Source: Chloroflexota bacterium (GTDB taxonomy: Bacteria; Chloroflexota; Anaerolineae; B4-G1). From it: a stretch of 27,902 nucleotides of DNA. Made by a program: the position numbers and the translations under genes. The notes under the pieces are model-generated. The model did no database searches. It was not told the DNA's origin and worked only from the letters and a program-made list of their open reading frames with translations. Of this stretch, positions 1 to 11,800 are shown in pieces. Position 1 is the first letter of the stretch. Every line of letters begins with the position of its first letter. The stretch lies in NCBI GenBank assembly GCA_024232355.1, contig JAAEPW010001416.1, forward strand, positions 1 through 27,902, given 5' to 3'.

Positions 1-2858
1 AATAACCAGCGGACGCACATCGCCGATTTCGTCGTTTACGCCGTTGCCGTTGGCGTCGCCGCTGAGGATGATGTTGTGGCCGCTGCCGTCAATGGTCAAC
101 TGCCGGTCGGTAGAGAGGCTGCTTAACAAGGTAATGGTAAAGTCACCGCTAAAGCCGATAACGCCCCCGTCGCAGGCATCGAGCAAGGCTTGCCGCAGCG
201 AGCCGGGGTCGCTGTCGGTGGCGTTGGAGACTTGCGGTGTATCGCAATTGTAGGTTTCCAGGCCAAAAGTGACCACTTGGCTTGCGCCCAGGGTGGTGGC
301 CGAGATCACATACGTGCCGTAGGTACCGTTGGCTGTGACGCTGAGACCGGCCAAGCCGGAAGCATTGGTGGCGGCGGTCTGTTCAGTGGTGCTCGACCCC
401 ACGCCAGAGATGGGGCCGGTGTAGCTGATGATGCCGCCCGCGCCCACCGGTTCAGCCGAAACTGTGGCTGTGACCAGAACCTGAAGGGATGCGGGATAGC
501 CGGTGTTCACGTTGGTGCGTTGGCCGCTGCCGCTCACATAGCTGAGGTTGAAACCCTGGCTCTCAAACGCGCCGATGTCGCACGTTCCAAAGCGAGTCGC
601 GCCGCGCTGATCGGTGGTTTCACAGGAGGCGTCGTCGCCAGCGTCAAGGGCCGGGCTGCCGGGCAGCAGGGCCAGGGTGGAGGTATCACCGCCATAGTCG
701 CCCAGGTCGGACAGAACCGGGTCGCCAGACAAGGCCGGGCTACAGGTTCCGTCTTGGATCAGGTTGTTGGTGTTGGCCGCCAGCGTGCCGCTGTTGAGAC
801 AATCTGTACCGGCGCTACCGGCGATGATGCTGTTGCTGATGGCGAGCGTTCCGGTATTCACCATACCATTGCTGCCACTGCCAGCCAGGGTGACATTGTT
901 TAAAACCGCCGTTCCATCGTTGACCAGGCCATCGCCGCTGCTTTCGGACAGGGTAACGTTGGTTAACGTCAGACTGAGGGTGGTAGAGATGTGGCCGCTG
1001 TTGTTGCTAAAGGTGGTGTTGGTAATCCGGGTTCGGCCTTGATTCTGCAAAGCCGCAGCGATGTGCCCACTGAGGTTGCTGCCGGTCAGGGTCAGATCGC
1101 CCTGGTTAAGGATGCCGCTGCCGTCAACCAGGTTCAGATCGCTCAACTGGACGTCTATATTCTCGGCAATCTCAAAAAGACGGACGCTGTTGTCGCCGTC
1201 AATGGTGATGGCATGACCACCGCCGTCAATGTTTATATCTTGCTCAATTTCCAGCGGGCTGTCCAGGTTGATCATATAGTCGCCGTCAAACGTAATGCTG
1301 CCGCCGGAACAGACGTTGTTGATGCTGCGCCGCAGCGAACCATCGCCATCGTCGTTGTTGTTGGTGACGGTGTAAGGGTCGGTGCTGCACAAGTTGGTCA
1401 GTGTGTAGATGATACTGTCCTGGATACCGGTAGCTGTGGCCGTGACCACATAGCCGCCAACAACCCCATTAGGCGTGACCGCCGCGCTTGCCACGCCGTC
1501 ACTGCCGAGGGTTGCTACGACCGTAGCAGAGATACCCGCGCCATTGTCTGGGCCAACATAGTTGAGCACGCCGCCAGAGATTGGTTCGGCCAATAGATTG
1601 GCGGTCACCGTGAGTGTTAGCGGTTGGGTGAAAGCGGTCTTGATCACGGCGCTCTGATCGCCGCCGCTGCCATAGGACAGGCCAAAGCCCTGGCTCTCAA
1701 ACGCACCAATGTCGCACGTTCCAAAGCGGGCCTCGCCACGCTGGTCGATCGTTTCGCAGGAGGTGTCGTCACCGGCGTCAAAGGCCGGGCTGCCGGGGAG
1801 CAGCGCAAAGGTGAGGCGCGGTGTACCGTTGGCCGTTTCACCGCCATAGTCGCCCAGGTCAGACAGGAACGGATCATTGCTGATTTGGGGCGTGCCGCAG
1901 GCCCGATTTTCTTCAATCAAGCTGTGCATATTGACCACGGTACTGCTAACATAGGCGAAACAATCATAGTTGTTAGGGCCGCTGTTGGCCACTATACTGT
2001 TGTACAGATCCATACTAGCATCAGAGCTATTGTAAATCCCACCGGTCTCTGTGTCGTCGGCCGAGTTGCCAGAAAAAGTGCTGTTGTTGATGGCTAACAC
2101 ACTTTTATTGTACACGCCGCCGCCGTCATTTCCGGCGCTGTTATTGGCGACGGTGCTGTTGGTAATGGCAACAGTACCCTGGTTGTAAATGCCGCCGCCT
2201 TCATTGTAGGCATGGTTGCCGCTCAAGGTGCTATTGATAATGGTAAGAGCGTTAGAGCTGTTACTAACAAAAATACCGCCGCCTAGCTTGGCCTGATTGC
2301 CGGAAATAACGCTATTGCTGACCAACAGGGTCGTATCACTACCACCGTGGTAAATTGCGCCCCCATAGCGGTACCAGGCACTAATGGCTTGATTGCCAGA
2401 GAGAACGCTGCCGGTAATGGTCAGCGTTCCGACGTTATAGATGCCGCCACCTTGGGCCCTGCCACTAGAGTACTTGTAGCGGACCTCATTATCGGCGATG
2501 GTGCAATCCTGAATTGTGAGCGTTCCGGCGTTATAGATGCCGGCGCCATATTGTGCTTGGGTCTTGCCGTCAACAATGTTCAGGTGCTTGAACGTCACCT
2601 CGTTGTCAGACTCGATGGTAAAGACGCGCACATCCTTGCCGCCATCGTTGTTGCTGTCGCCGCTGACGGTGATGGTGTACCCTGTGCCGTCAACTGTGAG
2701 AGACTTGGCCACATCGAGGGTGCTGTCGAGGTAGATGGAGTAACTATTGGCAAAGGTGATCAACGCTCCCTCGCAAGCATCCGCAATGGCCTGGCGCAGC
2801 GAGCCGGAGCCGCTATCGTCCCCATTGGTCACGATGATGTAATCGCAACGGCCAAAAG
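1..2858 (-). repeat. Tandem CSLREA / beta-helix / choice-of-anchor Q units inside the giant gene
   Basis: Three units follow one another within the reading frame: 2858-1690, about 1395-555, and a third starting near 252 that is cut by the window edge. Each opens with a Cys, then VTN..D followed by GSLRQAI or GSLRRSI, continues with short Asn/Ser/Thr/Gly turns typical of a right-handed beta-helix (repeated GTLTI and NSTLSGN-like rungs), and ends with DLGDYGG, LLPGSPA-DAGDD, DQRG and FGTCDIGAFESQG. The last motifs match the choice-of-anchor Q pattern and the first matches the CSLREA N-terminal pattern. Ig-like spacers of about 100 residues join the units. Bases 554-594 and 1688-1728 are the same 41 nt with two differences, so the units arose by duplication. 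The second unit has fewer rungs than the first. Confidence 0.8.
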
Positions 2859-5800
2859 CGACCTCGGCCTGGCCGCTGCCAGAAGTGTGGCTGAAAAAGG
2901 CGGTGTTGGTGATGGTGGTGTTCAGGCTACTACCGACACTGCCGGTGAGGATGTGACTCACGCTTTGACCGGCCGGGATATCGGTGCTCTGGGAGAGGTT
3001 GCTGCCGCTGACGTCGGCGGGCAGGGTATCGGTGACGAGTACGTCTTCAGCGTCGCCGTTGCCGCTGTTGGTGACGGTGATGGTATAGGTCAGCAAGTCG
3101 CCGGTCCCAAGCAGGGTGGTGGGCGTAATGGCCTTGGCGATTGCCAGGTCCGGGTAGAGAACGCTGATGATCACTTCCGACTCGTCCTCAACGGTCTGAG
3201 CCAAGCCGGTGGTCAGGTTGGCTTCCAGGACGTAATCGCCATAAGTGGTAGGAGGAGTCCAAGAGGTGTTCCAAATTTCTTCCGTGCTGCCGGCGGCCCA
3301 GGTAGTCGTGTAGACCGTCTGTCCGTTGGCCGTGACCTCCAGAGCGCGGACCTCATCCGGGCTGCGAACGATACCAGAGATTTCGATAGGATCGTAGCCG
3401 TAGAAACCGGCGCCGGTGGTGGGGGTCAGAATGGCGCTTACTTCCGCCAGGGTGGTGGGGTTGGTGATGGTGGTCGTGGTACAGTGGTCGTAAACATCGC
3501 AGGCGGTCATCGTGTCGGAGAGTGCGGAGACGGTTTGTACATCCGAAGACAGGTAGGTACTCTGGGTGGTGGGGCTGAAAAAGCCGGTGAACCAGGCCGC
3601 GTCTTCATCCCCATAGGTCAGGCCGGTGGCCGGGCAGAGCCAGTTGGTGTCGGTGATAGAAAAGTCGTGGGCCTGGCATTTGGCACGAGCAAAGTCATCG
3701 GTGATGAGATCATAGGTCAACGTCAATACGGGTGATGACAGGTCAATTTCACCGCTCCAGGCGTTGGGGACGTAGGTTGCGTTGCCCAGGTCGTCGGCGG
3801 CCTTTAGGTCAATTTTGTAGGGGCCTTCGTCCAGCGTGGCGGGTACGGTATGTTGCCAGGTGGAAAAGTTGGTTCCGGCGGAATCCAAAGTCAGGCTGTA
3901 CCAGGTTCCGTCTGTTTCGGTCTGATCGCCGTCTTGCAAGTGGCGGTAGCGGATCTGGGCCGAGGCGAGGCCGGTTTCCAATGGGTTGGCGATGTCGTAA
4001 ATTGTTTCGGCGCTCAGGGCGTGGTCGTAGATGACCGCTTCGTCCAATTGGCCGGTAAAGAGATTGCCTGCGCCGTCGGCCGAGGCGAGGTAAAGCGGCA
4101 GGCCGGTGGTCGAGCCAAAGGTTTGGGTGGCGACCCCGGTGGCGACGCCATCCACATAGCCCGTCCATTGACCATCGTTTAGGGCCAGGGCCAGGTGATG
4201 CCACTGGCCAGGCGTCAGCGTGACCGGCACAGAGTGGCTTGTTGAGCCGTTGAACAGGCTCATACTCTGGTAGTCATCGGCGATTTGCCAGCGGTAGGCC
4301 GTGTCAACGCCGTCGCTCAAGCTCAGGATGGCGGGATCGTAGCCGTTTGCGCCGGATGTCCAGTCGGGCTTGACCCAGGCCATAAAGGTGCCCTCGCTGA
4401 GATCAAACAGGCTGTTGCTGTCCAGGCGCAGGGTATCGTCGCTGCCGTCAAAGCTGAGGGCGCTGCCAGACTGGCCGCTCTGCCCGGCGGTGGGGCAGGC
4501 CGAACCGGTGCAGCCGGCGATGAACAGGTTGCCGGAGCCGTCGGAAAAATCGGTTGCGCCGGCTGTCTCTTCCAAGTGCAGATGCAGCACCCGGCTCTGG
4601 CGGGGATAGGGGACATCGTAAGCTACCCCGCTGATGGTCCCGGCAGTGGAGATGACCGCGCCGGTCAGAGAGACATCAGCGCCTGGGCCATAATCGTCAA
4701 TAGAGACCGTCCCGATGGTGTCGTTGTAGCTGTTGGACATATTGTCTTCCAGCCCCAGCCGCACCTCGTACTGGCCGTAGGGAGACGTGCTGAAGGGATA
4801 ATCGATCTGCCAACTGCTGCCATCCGAATCGGCGTAGCGGACCCCTTCCACCGCCGCACCGTTGTGATCGTACAGGGCCACGGTCACGGTGTTGGTAGCC
4901 ACACCGCTGGCGGGAGTTATGCTGTCAGCGACCGCGCCGGAAAGGGCCACGCCGCCTGCGGTAGCATCCAGGATGGTGGTGGTCAGACTGCTGTCCAGAT
5001 CGCCGCTGGGCGAGTCGCCATCCACCGAGAAAGTGTCGCTGGCGTAAGCGCTGTTGCCCACGGCGTCGGTGGCAACGGCGTCCAGAGTGTACTGGCCCGA
5101 ACCGTTGGGGGTGAACCAGTACAGCCAGGCCCCGTTGTTACCGGAGCCGCTTTCGCTGCGCACGGCCCAGCCGCTGGTCGTGCTATTGTCGGGATTTGTC
5201 ACTGTGACCTCGACCTGCGCGATGGTGGAGGCGGGGTCTACCGCCGAAATGCTCAACCATGTCGCCTCATTGGAGAGGTAGGTGTCCTGGGTCGTAGCTC
5301 TTAACTGGGCCGTCTGACTGGATCTGGCGGCGGACTGGTTCACCGTCACTATGGGGGCGTCGTTATCGATGGTGATCAGGTGCTGTTCGGTTACATCGTA
5401 CCAGGCCACCTGGTAATCGTAAATCGCTTTGATCTCTTGGCTGTTTAATACCGCGTCATAGAGAGTGATTTCATCCAGATTGCCCTCAAGGTTTTCGCCA
5501 ATGGTGGCCGGGGTTGGATCGCCGCAGGACACGAGAGCGCCAGAAGCCAGACCATCGGTGCTACTAATGGTGCTGGCACCGTTAAGATAGAAATTGTAGA
5601 CAAAGCCATCCGTTGCGTCGACAAACTCTGAGGTAACAAACAGGTGGTTCCATTGGTCCTCTATCAACTCGAGGTCGGTGTCATAATAGGTCTGCCCGTC
5701 ACAGTCCACAAGCCCGTTGTCGGCGTAAAACTCTAGTTCAGTACTGTCTGTCGCCAGCGAGAGGCCAAAATCGGTCCCGTTGCGAATGAGGTACTGGATG

Positions 5801-8800
5801 CTGTCTTTGGTTTTGGTCGGTTTGACCCACAGCCCCAGGCTAAAGTTATCGGCGGTTAAATCGCTGACGGTGGGTAAATTCAAACTGTCATCGCCGGCAA
5901 AGAGCGGGGCTTCCCGGATCTGGCCTTTATCACCGGCGGTTGGGCAGGTGACGGAGCACGTAGCGTTATTCTGATCGGGGCTGTCGTCGGTAAAGGTAAT
6001 AGTATCTAGATCTTCATCCAGGTGCAGGTTAACCAACGGGGCCTGGTTCATGATTTCCTGAATTTCGTCTACTTCTAGCGTATCTTTGACAATAATCAGA
6101 TCATCAATCATCCCATCAAAGTAGTGATCGCCGTCAGATTGCCACGATTGGCCCACGTAGGTGGCGCCGGTTCCGAGAAAAGGCGGCAGGTCAGACGTGG
6201 TCGTATCGGCAATACCATTGACATAAAAAGTCATCGTTCCCCGGGGGTCACTAAGGCTGTCATAGTTCCAGGGCAGGTTAAAGACCCAGGCCAGGTGATA
6301 CCATTGGTCGTCAGCCAGTGCTGTGGAACCGGTCGCGTCGTTGCCGGTGCCATAAAGGCTCATGTAGGGGTAACCGTTTTTCACTGCCAGTTGCAAACTG
6401 TTGCCTGCGCCCCCGGTGCTGTCGGTGCCCAGAATAGTTTGGGCGTTGCTACCAAAGGCATCGCCCTTGATCCAGGCCATCACGGTAAAGTCGCTTTCAG
6501 TCAGGCCCAGGGTGTCGGCGGGTTCCAGGGTAACATAGTTAGTGCTGCCGTCAAGACGAATGGTCTGGTTATTGCGCCCGGCCAAACCGCTGTCGGGGCA
6601 GTCAGCGCCAAAACAATAGCCATCAAAGGTGTTACCGGAATCATCGGCAAAGGTTGTCTGGCCGGGCGGCTCGTCAAAGGCTAAGTCCAGAGTGCGGGCC
6701 GACTGTTCAGCCAGGGCTGTCATCTCATCTTTGGACAGGACTTTGCTGTAAAAGCGCAGGTCGTCCACCCAGACATCCCAAACATAATCTTCGTACTGTT
6801 TATCATAAGTCGCACCAAGACGAATGTTATACAGGGTGTCCAAAGTTGGCGGCGTGCTACAGGTTTTGGATTGATGTTCCTCACCGTCAATATACAGCGT
6901 TAACGTCTCCTCACCATCATAGGTCAGGCCCAGATGGTACCAGATATTTTCCTGTTCAAAATAATCGTCATGACGATCTCTAAACGAATAATAAACACCT
7001 GTCGTAAATCTAGAATCGCAGCCGTCCAGGCCGATATAGAGTTTGGAAAGCCATATGTAGGCGTAAGCCGACGACGTTGTCACATCATCTTCAGATGTAT
7101 TTCCAGCCGAGTCAAAATCAAAATCAAACAGCCGATAGTAAAATGATGATGAACCATTTGGGTCGTTTCCATACTTTGGTCTTTTTAGCCACATCCCGAT
7201 ACTAAAGGCATTGTCGCCGATCAAGGGGATATCATCGTCAAAGTTAACCCAGGTACGGTCAGCGTCGGCATAGCGATTGTCGTCGTCGTTATGCAATCCC
7301 ACCGACCGGCCAACAATCCCGTTTTGAGAATAAGGCGGATATTCCTCATTGGCATTTTTGGCGTAATAGCCGCACGTTAGGGGGTGGTGCGAAACTGAAT
7401 CAACATAATCCTCGCAATCGTAATCATCAAAGGTGGCGTAAAAGACCAGGGAGCCATTGGTTAGCTCTGCGACCTCAGCGGCGCTCAAGGCGTAATTATG
7501 CAGGGCGGCGTAATCTATCTCGCCAGTAAAAAGCGAAGCAATCTCAAATTGATAACTGGGGTTGGTACTCCAGGAGACATCCGGAGCACCGGTGACGGAG
7601 ATATCACGCCAGCCATTGACATAGCTGACCAACTCATCGCTATCCTGATCATAGGTCACCACCACATGGTTCCATTCGTCTTGGGTGAGAGCTGTGTCGC
7701 CGGTGAGATAGACGACACTATCAATTTTAACTACGAGTTCAGAGTTGGTGGTCAACTCGACCTGAAATTGGCCACTAATATCGAACAGGGTTGTCCCGCT
7801 TTGGGGGGTGGCGGTGGGCTTGATCCAGGCTTCAAAGCTCAATGCGGTCTGGGTAAAGATGTCGGTGGTGGCGTTTTGGAGGGTATCACTGCCGTCAAAG
7901 GTAAGGTAGCCGGAATTGGCAACGGGATTGCCGACGGCGGTGAAATCGTAGCGATTTGAGGTGGCATCGTAAAAAGTGGTGGCACCGGTGTCCTCGTCCA
8001 GGTTCAGCACAAAAATCTGATTGACGGCCGAGGTGTCGATGACCGCCCCAGCCCGCAAGGTCAGGCTGGTGGACTCGGTCTGGTCGACGCTGGGGGCGGT
8101 GACCGCGCCGGTCAGGGTGGTATACATCTGAGGATAGAGGCTGCCGATGATCTCGGTGGTTTGGACGGTGTCTACCGGGAATTCGGCTTGCAGCAGGCCG
8201 TTGGCCACCCGGTTGTCCAGTTCGTTTTTGATGGTGGCGGTGTAGGCCACGCTGCCTCCCGGCGCAACGACGCCGGTGCTGCTTTCGGTATTGAGCGACA
8301 ATACGTTCAAGACAGAGGCCAGGTTGGGGTTGTAGCCGTAGATAAACTCCCGGTTGTCCAAAATGGTGTCATTATCAGTATCGTAATCGTCCGGATCGGC
8401 GGAGACCAGCGTTTGCATAGGTTGGTCGCTGTTGTCGTAATCGTAGACAATGGTCCAGCCCCCGCTCCAGGTTGAGTCGTCGGCCTCGTAAGCGGAAATG
8501 CTGTTGGAATGAAAAAACTCCTCGCCATCGGTCAGGCCGTCGCCGTCGCTGTCGGCCAGGTAAGGGTTGGTGCCGTAAAACTCTTCCCAGTAGTCGTACA
8601 GACCATCGCCGTCGTAATCTTCATTTTCGGGGTCAAAGCCGTTGTCTATCTCCCAATAATCCGACAGGCCGTCGCCGTCGCTGTCCCACGTGCTGTCGTT
8701 GGGATCGGGGCCGTTGTGAGCCTGGCTGATCAAGCTATCGCCATCGGCGTCCATTAAGGTGGGGAACTGCTCATCCCAGTTCCACCGATAACCATCATCG

Positions 8801-11800
8801 ACACCGGATGCAGTTATGCTCACAAAATCACCAAAGTTATTAGGCAAGACATCAAACGAAAATTGTTCACTCAAGTCATAATTATAAGTGTCTTCGTAGG
8901 TGGTTTCAAAGCAGGCTTTGGCGTCTGCTAAACCCCAACAGGCCACAGAAGGAACCTTAAAGCCTTCGTTGAGATAAACATCTATCGATTTATTGATCCC
9001 GATCTGACCCATCGAAAACGTGCCGACCGGCTCAAATGTCTCCTGAAGATTATTCCAGGTCAAAGTTCCCTGACTCAAATCATTATGAAGATCAGATGCG
9101 CTTGACTCTAAGGCATAGTCAAAAACTGATTCTTTCATCGAATCTGTAGTAAACAATTGGCTCGCCAAAATCGCAAAGCCCCAGCCTAAACTCAAATTGG
9201 TTGGGCTATTCAATGAAAGCGTGGTGGTAATTTGGGCATCAATAGAAAACTGATTGCCTTTAACGTAACCATCCTGTTCCACGCCTGACAGCAAGGAGGC
9301 ATTTCCCAGCGCAATATCAAGCCGGTCATCGGCATCCATATCAACAACAGGCGTGCTGTCGTAGATGAGATAAGTGATTAATTCAGTCAATGCACCGGTG
9401 ATCCCGCCACAAACCCAGGTATTCAACGTTTCATCCTCATCCCAACCGATCCATTGGCAAAGGGCGGCAATGAGGGCATCAAACAAGCCAATTAACGCCA
9501 CAATGATTGAGCCGACCACCGTTAAAGAAAGCACAAGATAGATCACGGCCACAATGGCAGTGGCCAAAAAATCGGCCGTGGCATCGGCAAAAGCCAAGGT
9601 CCCCCACGAGGACTCTTCTGATATAATTGTTATGGCAAAAATTGCAGCAGCAACCAGTATGTCAACGACAGCGCCCACCCAGGCTGTTATTTTTAATGAG
9701 CGTTGAAATTTGGCCATGGATTTCACAGCCTTGGTAGCCTCCGCAAGGCCTGTGAATGCAAAATTTTTGACTTTGTAGTAGGAATAAACGGTATCAACGG
9801 CATCCAACGTGGCGGCTGTTATGGCCGCAATAAGCGCGCCATGCATTAGGGCTTCGTCTTTAGAGCTGCTAAAAGCGTATACTCCGGCTAACGCACCGGC
9901 CAGTAAGCCCGTGCCGGTGGCCAGTTTGGTCACAACCGAGCGAGTAGTATAAAAAGATTGAACACTTTTAAATTGCTTTGACTTGTACAGTTTTGCAATT
10001 TTTTTGGCAATGCTTTGCGACAGGGTGGCTGTACTGGTAGCAAGGGACACCGCCACAGCCGTGTTGTCTCCATTTTCTTCGGCCTCTATCAAAATTAACT
10101 CGACCTCGCCAAAGGCATATAAAATCTCACTGGCCTCATCCAGAGTGACATCTTGATCCAGCTCAAACATAATTCTCAAAAGTTCCACAGTGGTGGCCAC
10201 AACAACCAGTACTGCTTCATCGACGACGCCGTATCCGTCAAAGTCTAGATTGATATTGGCGTCGGTTACAACCTCGTCGCTGATATTACCGTAACTACTG
10301 TCGGCTACCAGGGTAGTGTAGCCACTGTAAAGCGAGAGATAGGAATTTCTGGCAAAGCCAATAACGCCGGCTTTGGTGGTCAAGTCGTCGGCTGGGGTTT
10401 CGTCGAACCAACTGAGCATTTCGGTCACGTCGGCATCACTAATTACGGTGTCCAGATTGTCTTCTAGCAAATCGAGATAATCATAAATATCGGCACTGGC
10501 CCAGTCAGACACATCATTGTACTCGTAAGGGTCCCAACTCAGGCTGGCGTACGTTTGTTCGTTCAGACCACTCAAATCAATGGCAAGACTACCGCCGCTA
10601 AAGCTGATGGTGGTATCATCATCAGCCAGCGAGTTTGTTTTGTAAACTTCTTCCCGAGCGGTCAACAGGGTTACGACATCGTCGGTATTCGGGCTGCTAT
10701 AAGTGCTATCCAGCAAATTGGGAATGTGGTCATAAATCAAAGCCTCCAGGCCACTCACCTGATCATCATAACTACCGTTCTCCAGGCTAAAGGTGCCTGC
10801 CGGAATGTCCCACAGTTTCTCATCACCAGTTGCATAGGTGCTGTCTGGCCCAAAACGGGTACTGATTTCATCAATGTCAAAGCGTTGGGTGTCGGTAACC
10901 AGTAACCCCTCGCCAAAGGTGGCCTGTAACCCATCAGCCAGTTGCCAGAGATAGTTTTCGTAATACTGACTCAAGGCGTCATCTTGCGCAATGACGGTCA
11001 GATCAAAACTGTAATCCTCGCGGACACTCAAGCCGGTGATGTAAAAATCTTCGTAATAACTCTGGATAACGGTCAAATCGCTGGTCCAGTTGCCATAGTT
11101 GGCACACCAGGTATCATAGTCGCCGGTGTAACTATCACTACTGGTATCACAGCTATCCACCAATGCCTCTACCAGCCAAACCAACCGAACCTCGTGATCA
11201 GTACCCCAATCAGCATCTTGAGGGCGATAGTACATCTGGGCGGTCAAGGCCACGGGGGTATCGCCCACGTCATCTTCCAGTTGACTAAGGGGAAGGTAAG
11301 CATATAAAGTACCGTCATCTTTATCCTGAATGACGCTGATGCCGTATTCATCCAACGTATCTTCATCCAGCCAATCGCTTAAATCCGTGCCGGAGGTAAT
11401 GTCGTTGGTATAGGTGATAATCACCGGCAACCCTCCGGAGGGATTATGGGGGTTGTCGTCGGGGGCGGGGATTTTTATTTCCAGTACCGGCACCACCATA
11501 ACATCGCCGTAGCTGGCTTTGTCACTGTCAATGTCAGCATCGGTCAAGGTGTTGGTCAAGACCCGCATTATTTGTCCTTCAGTGTCTTTATCCGGCCAGT
11601 CATACACATTGTTAGCCAGAAAAATATGATCCGGATCAGTGGGGCGCAATTCAAATTCAACCACCAAACTGCGCTCATTAGCATAGTCGTGACCGGCCAA
11701 TGACAAATCGAATTGCTCCTGGGCCACGGTGGTGAGATCGCCGGTATAGTTTGGGGAAGAATCAACACCATCGGGAACACCGTCGCCGTCGTTATCCATG

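Noticed and set aside
2347..3735. Long plus-strand reading frame of about 460 codons opposite the giant gene
   Set aside because: It is the codon-aligned antisense frame of the giant protein, Gly/Ala/Val-rich with no family features and no ribosome binding site. Other plus-strand frames between 44 and 13326 are of the same kind.
8472..8729. Arg-rich plus-strand frame
   Set aside because: It is a shadow of the second DxDxDG calcium-repeat block, whose GAC/GGC codons read as Arg/Pro/Gly in other frames.
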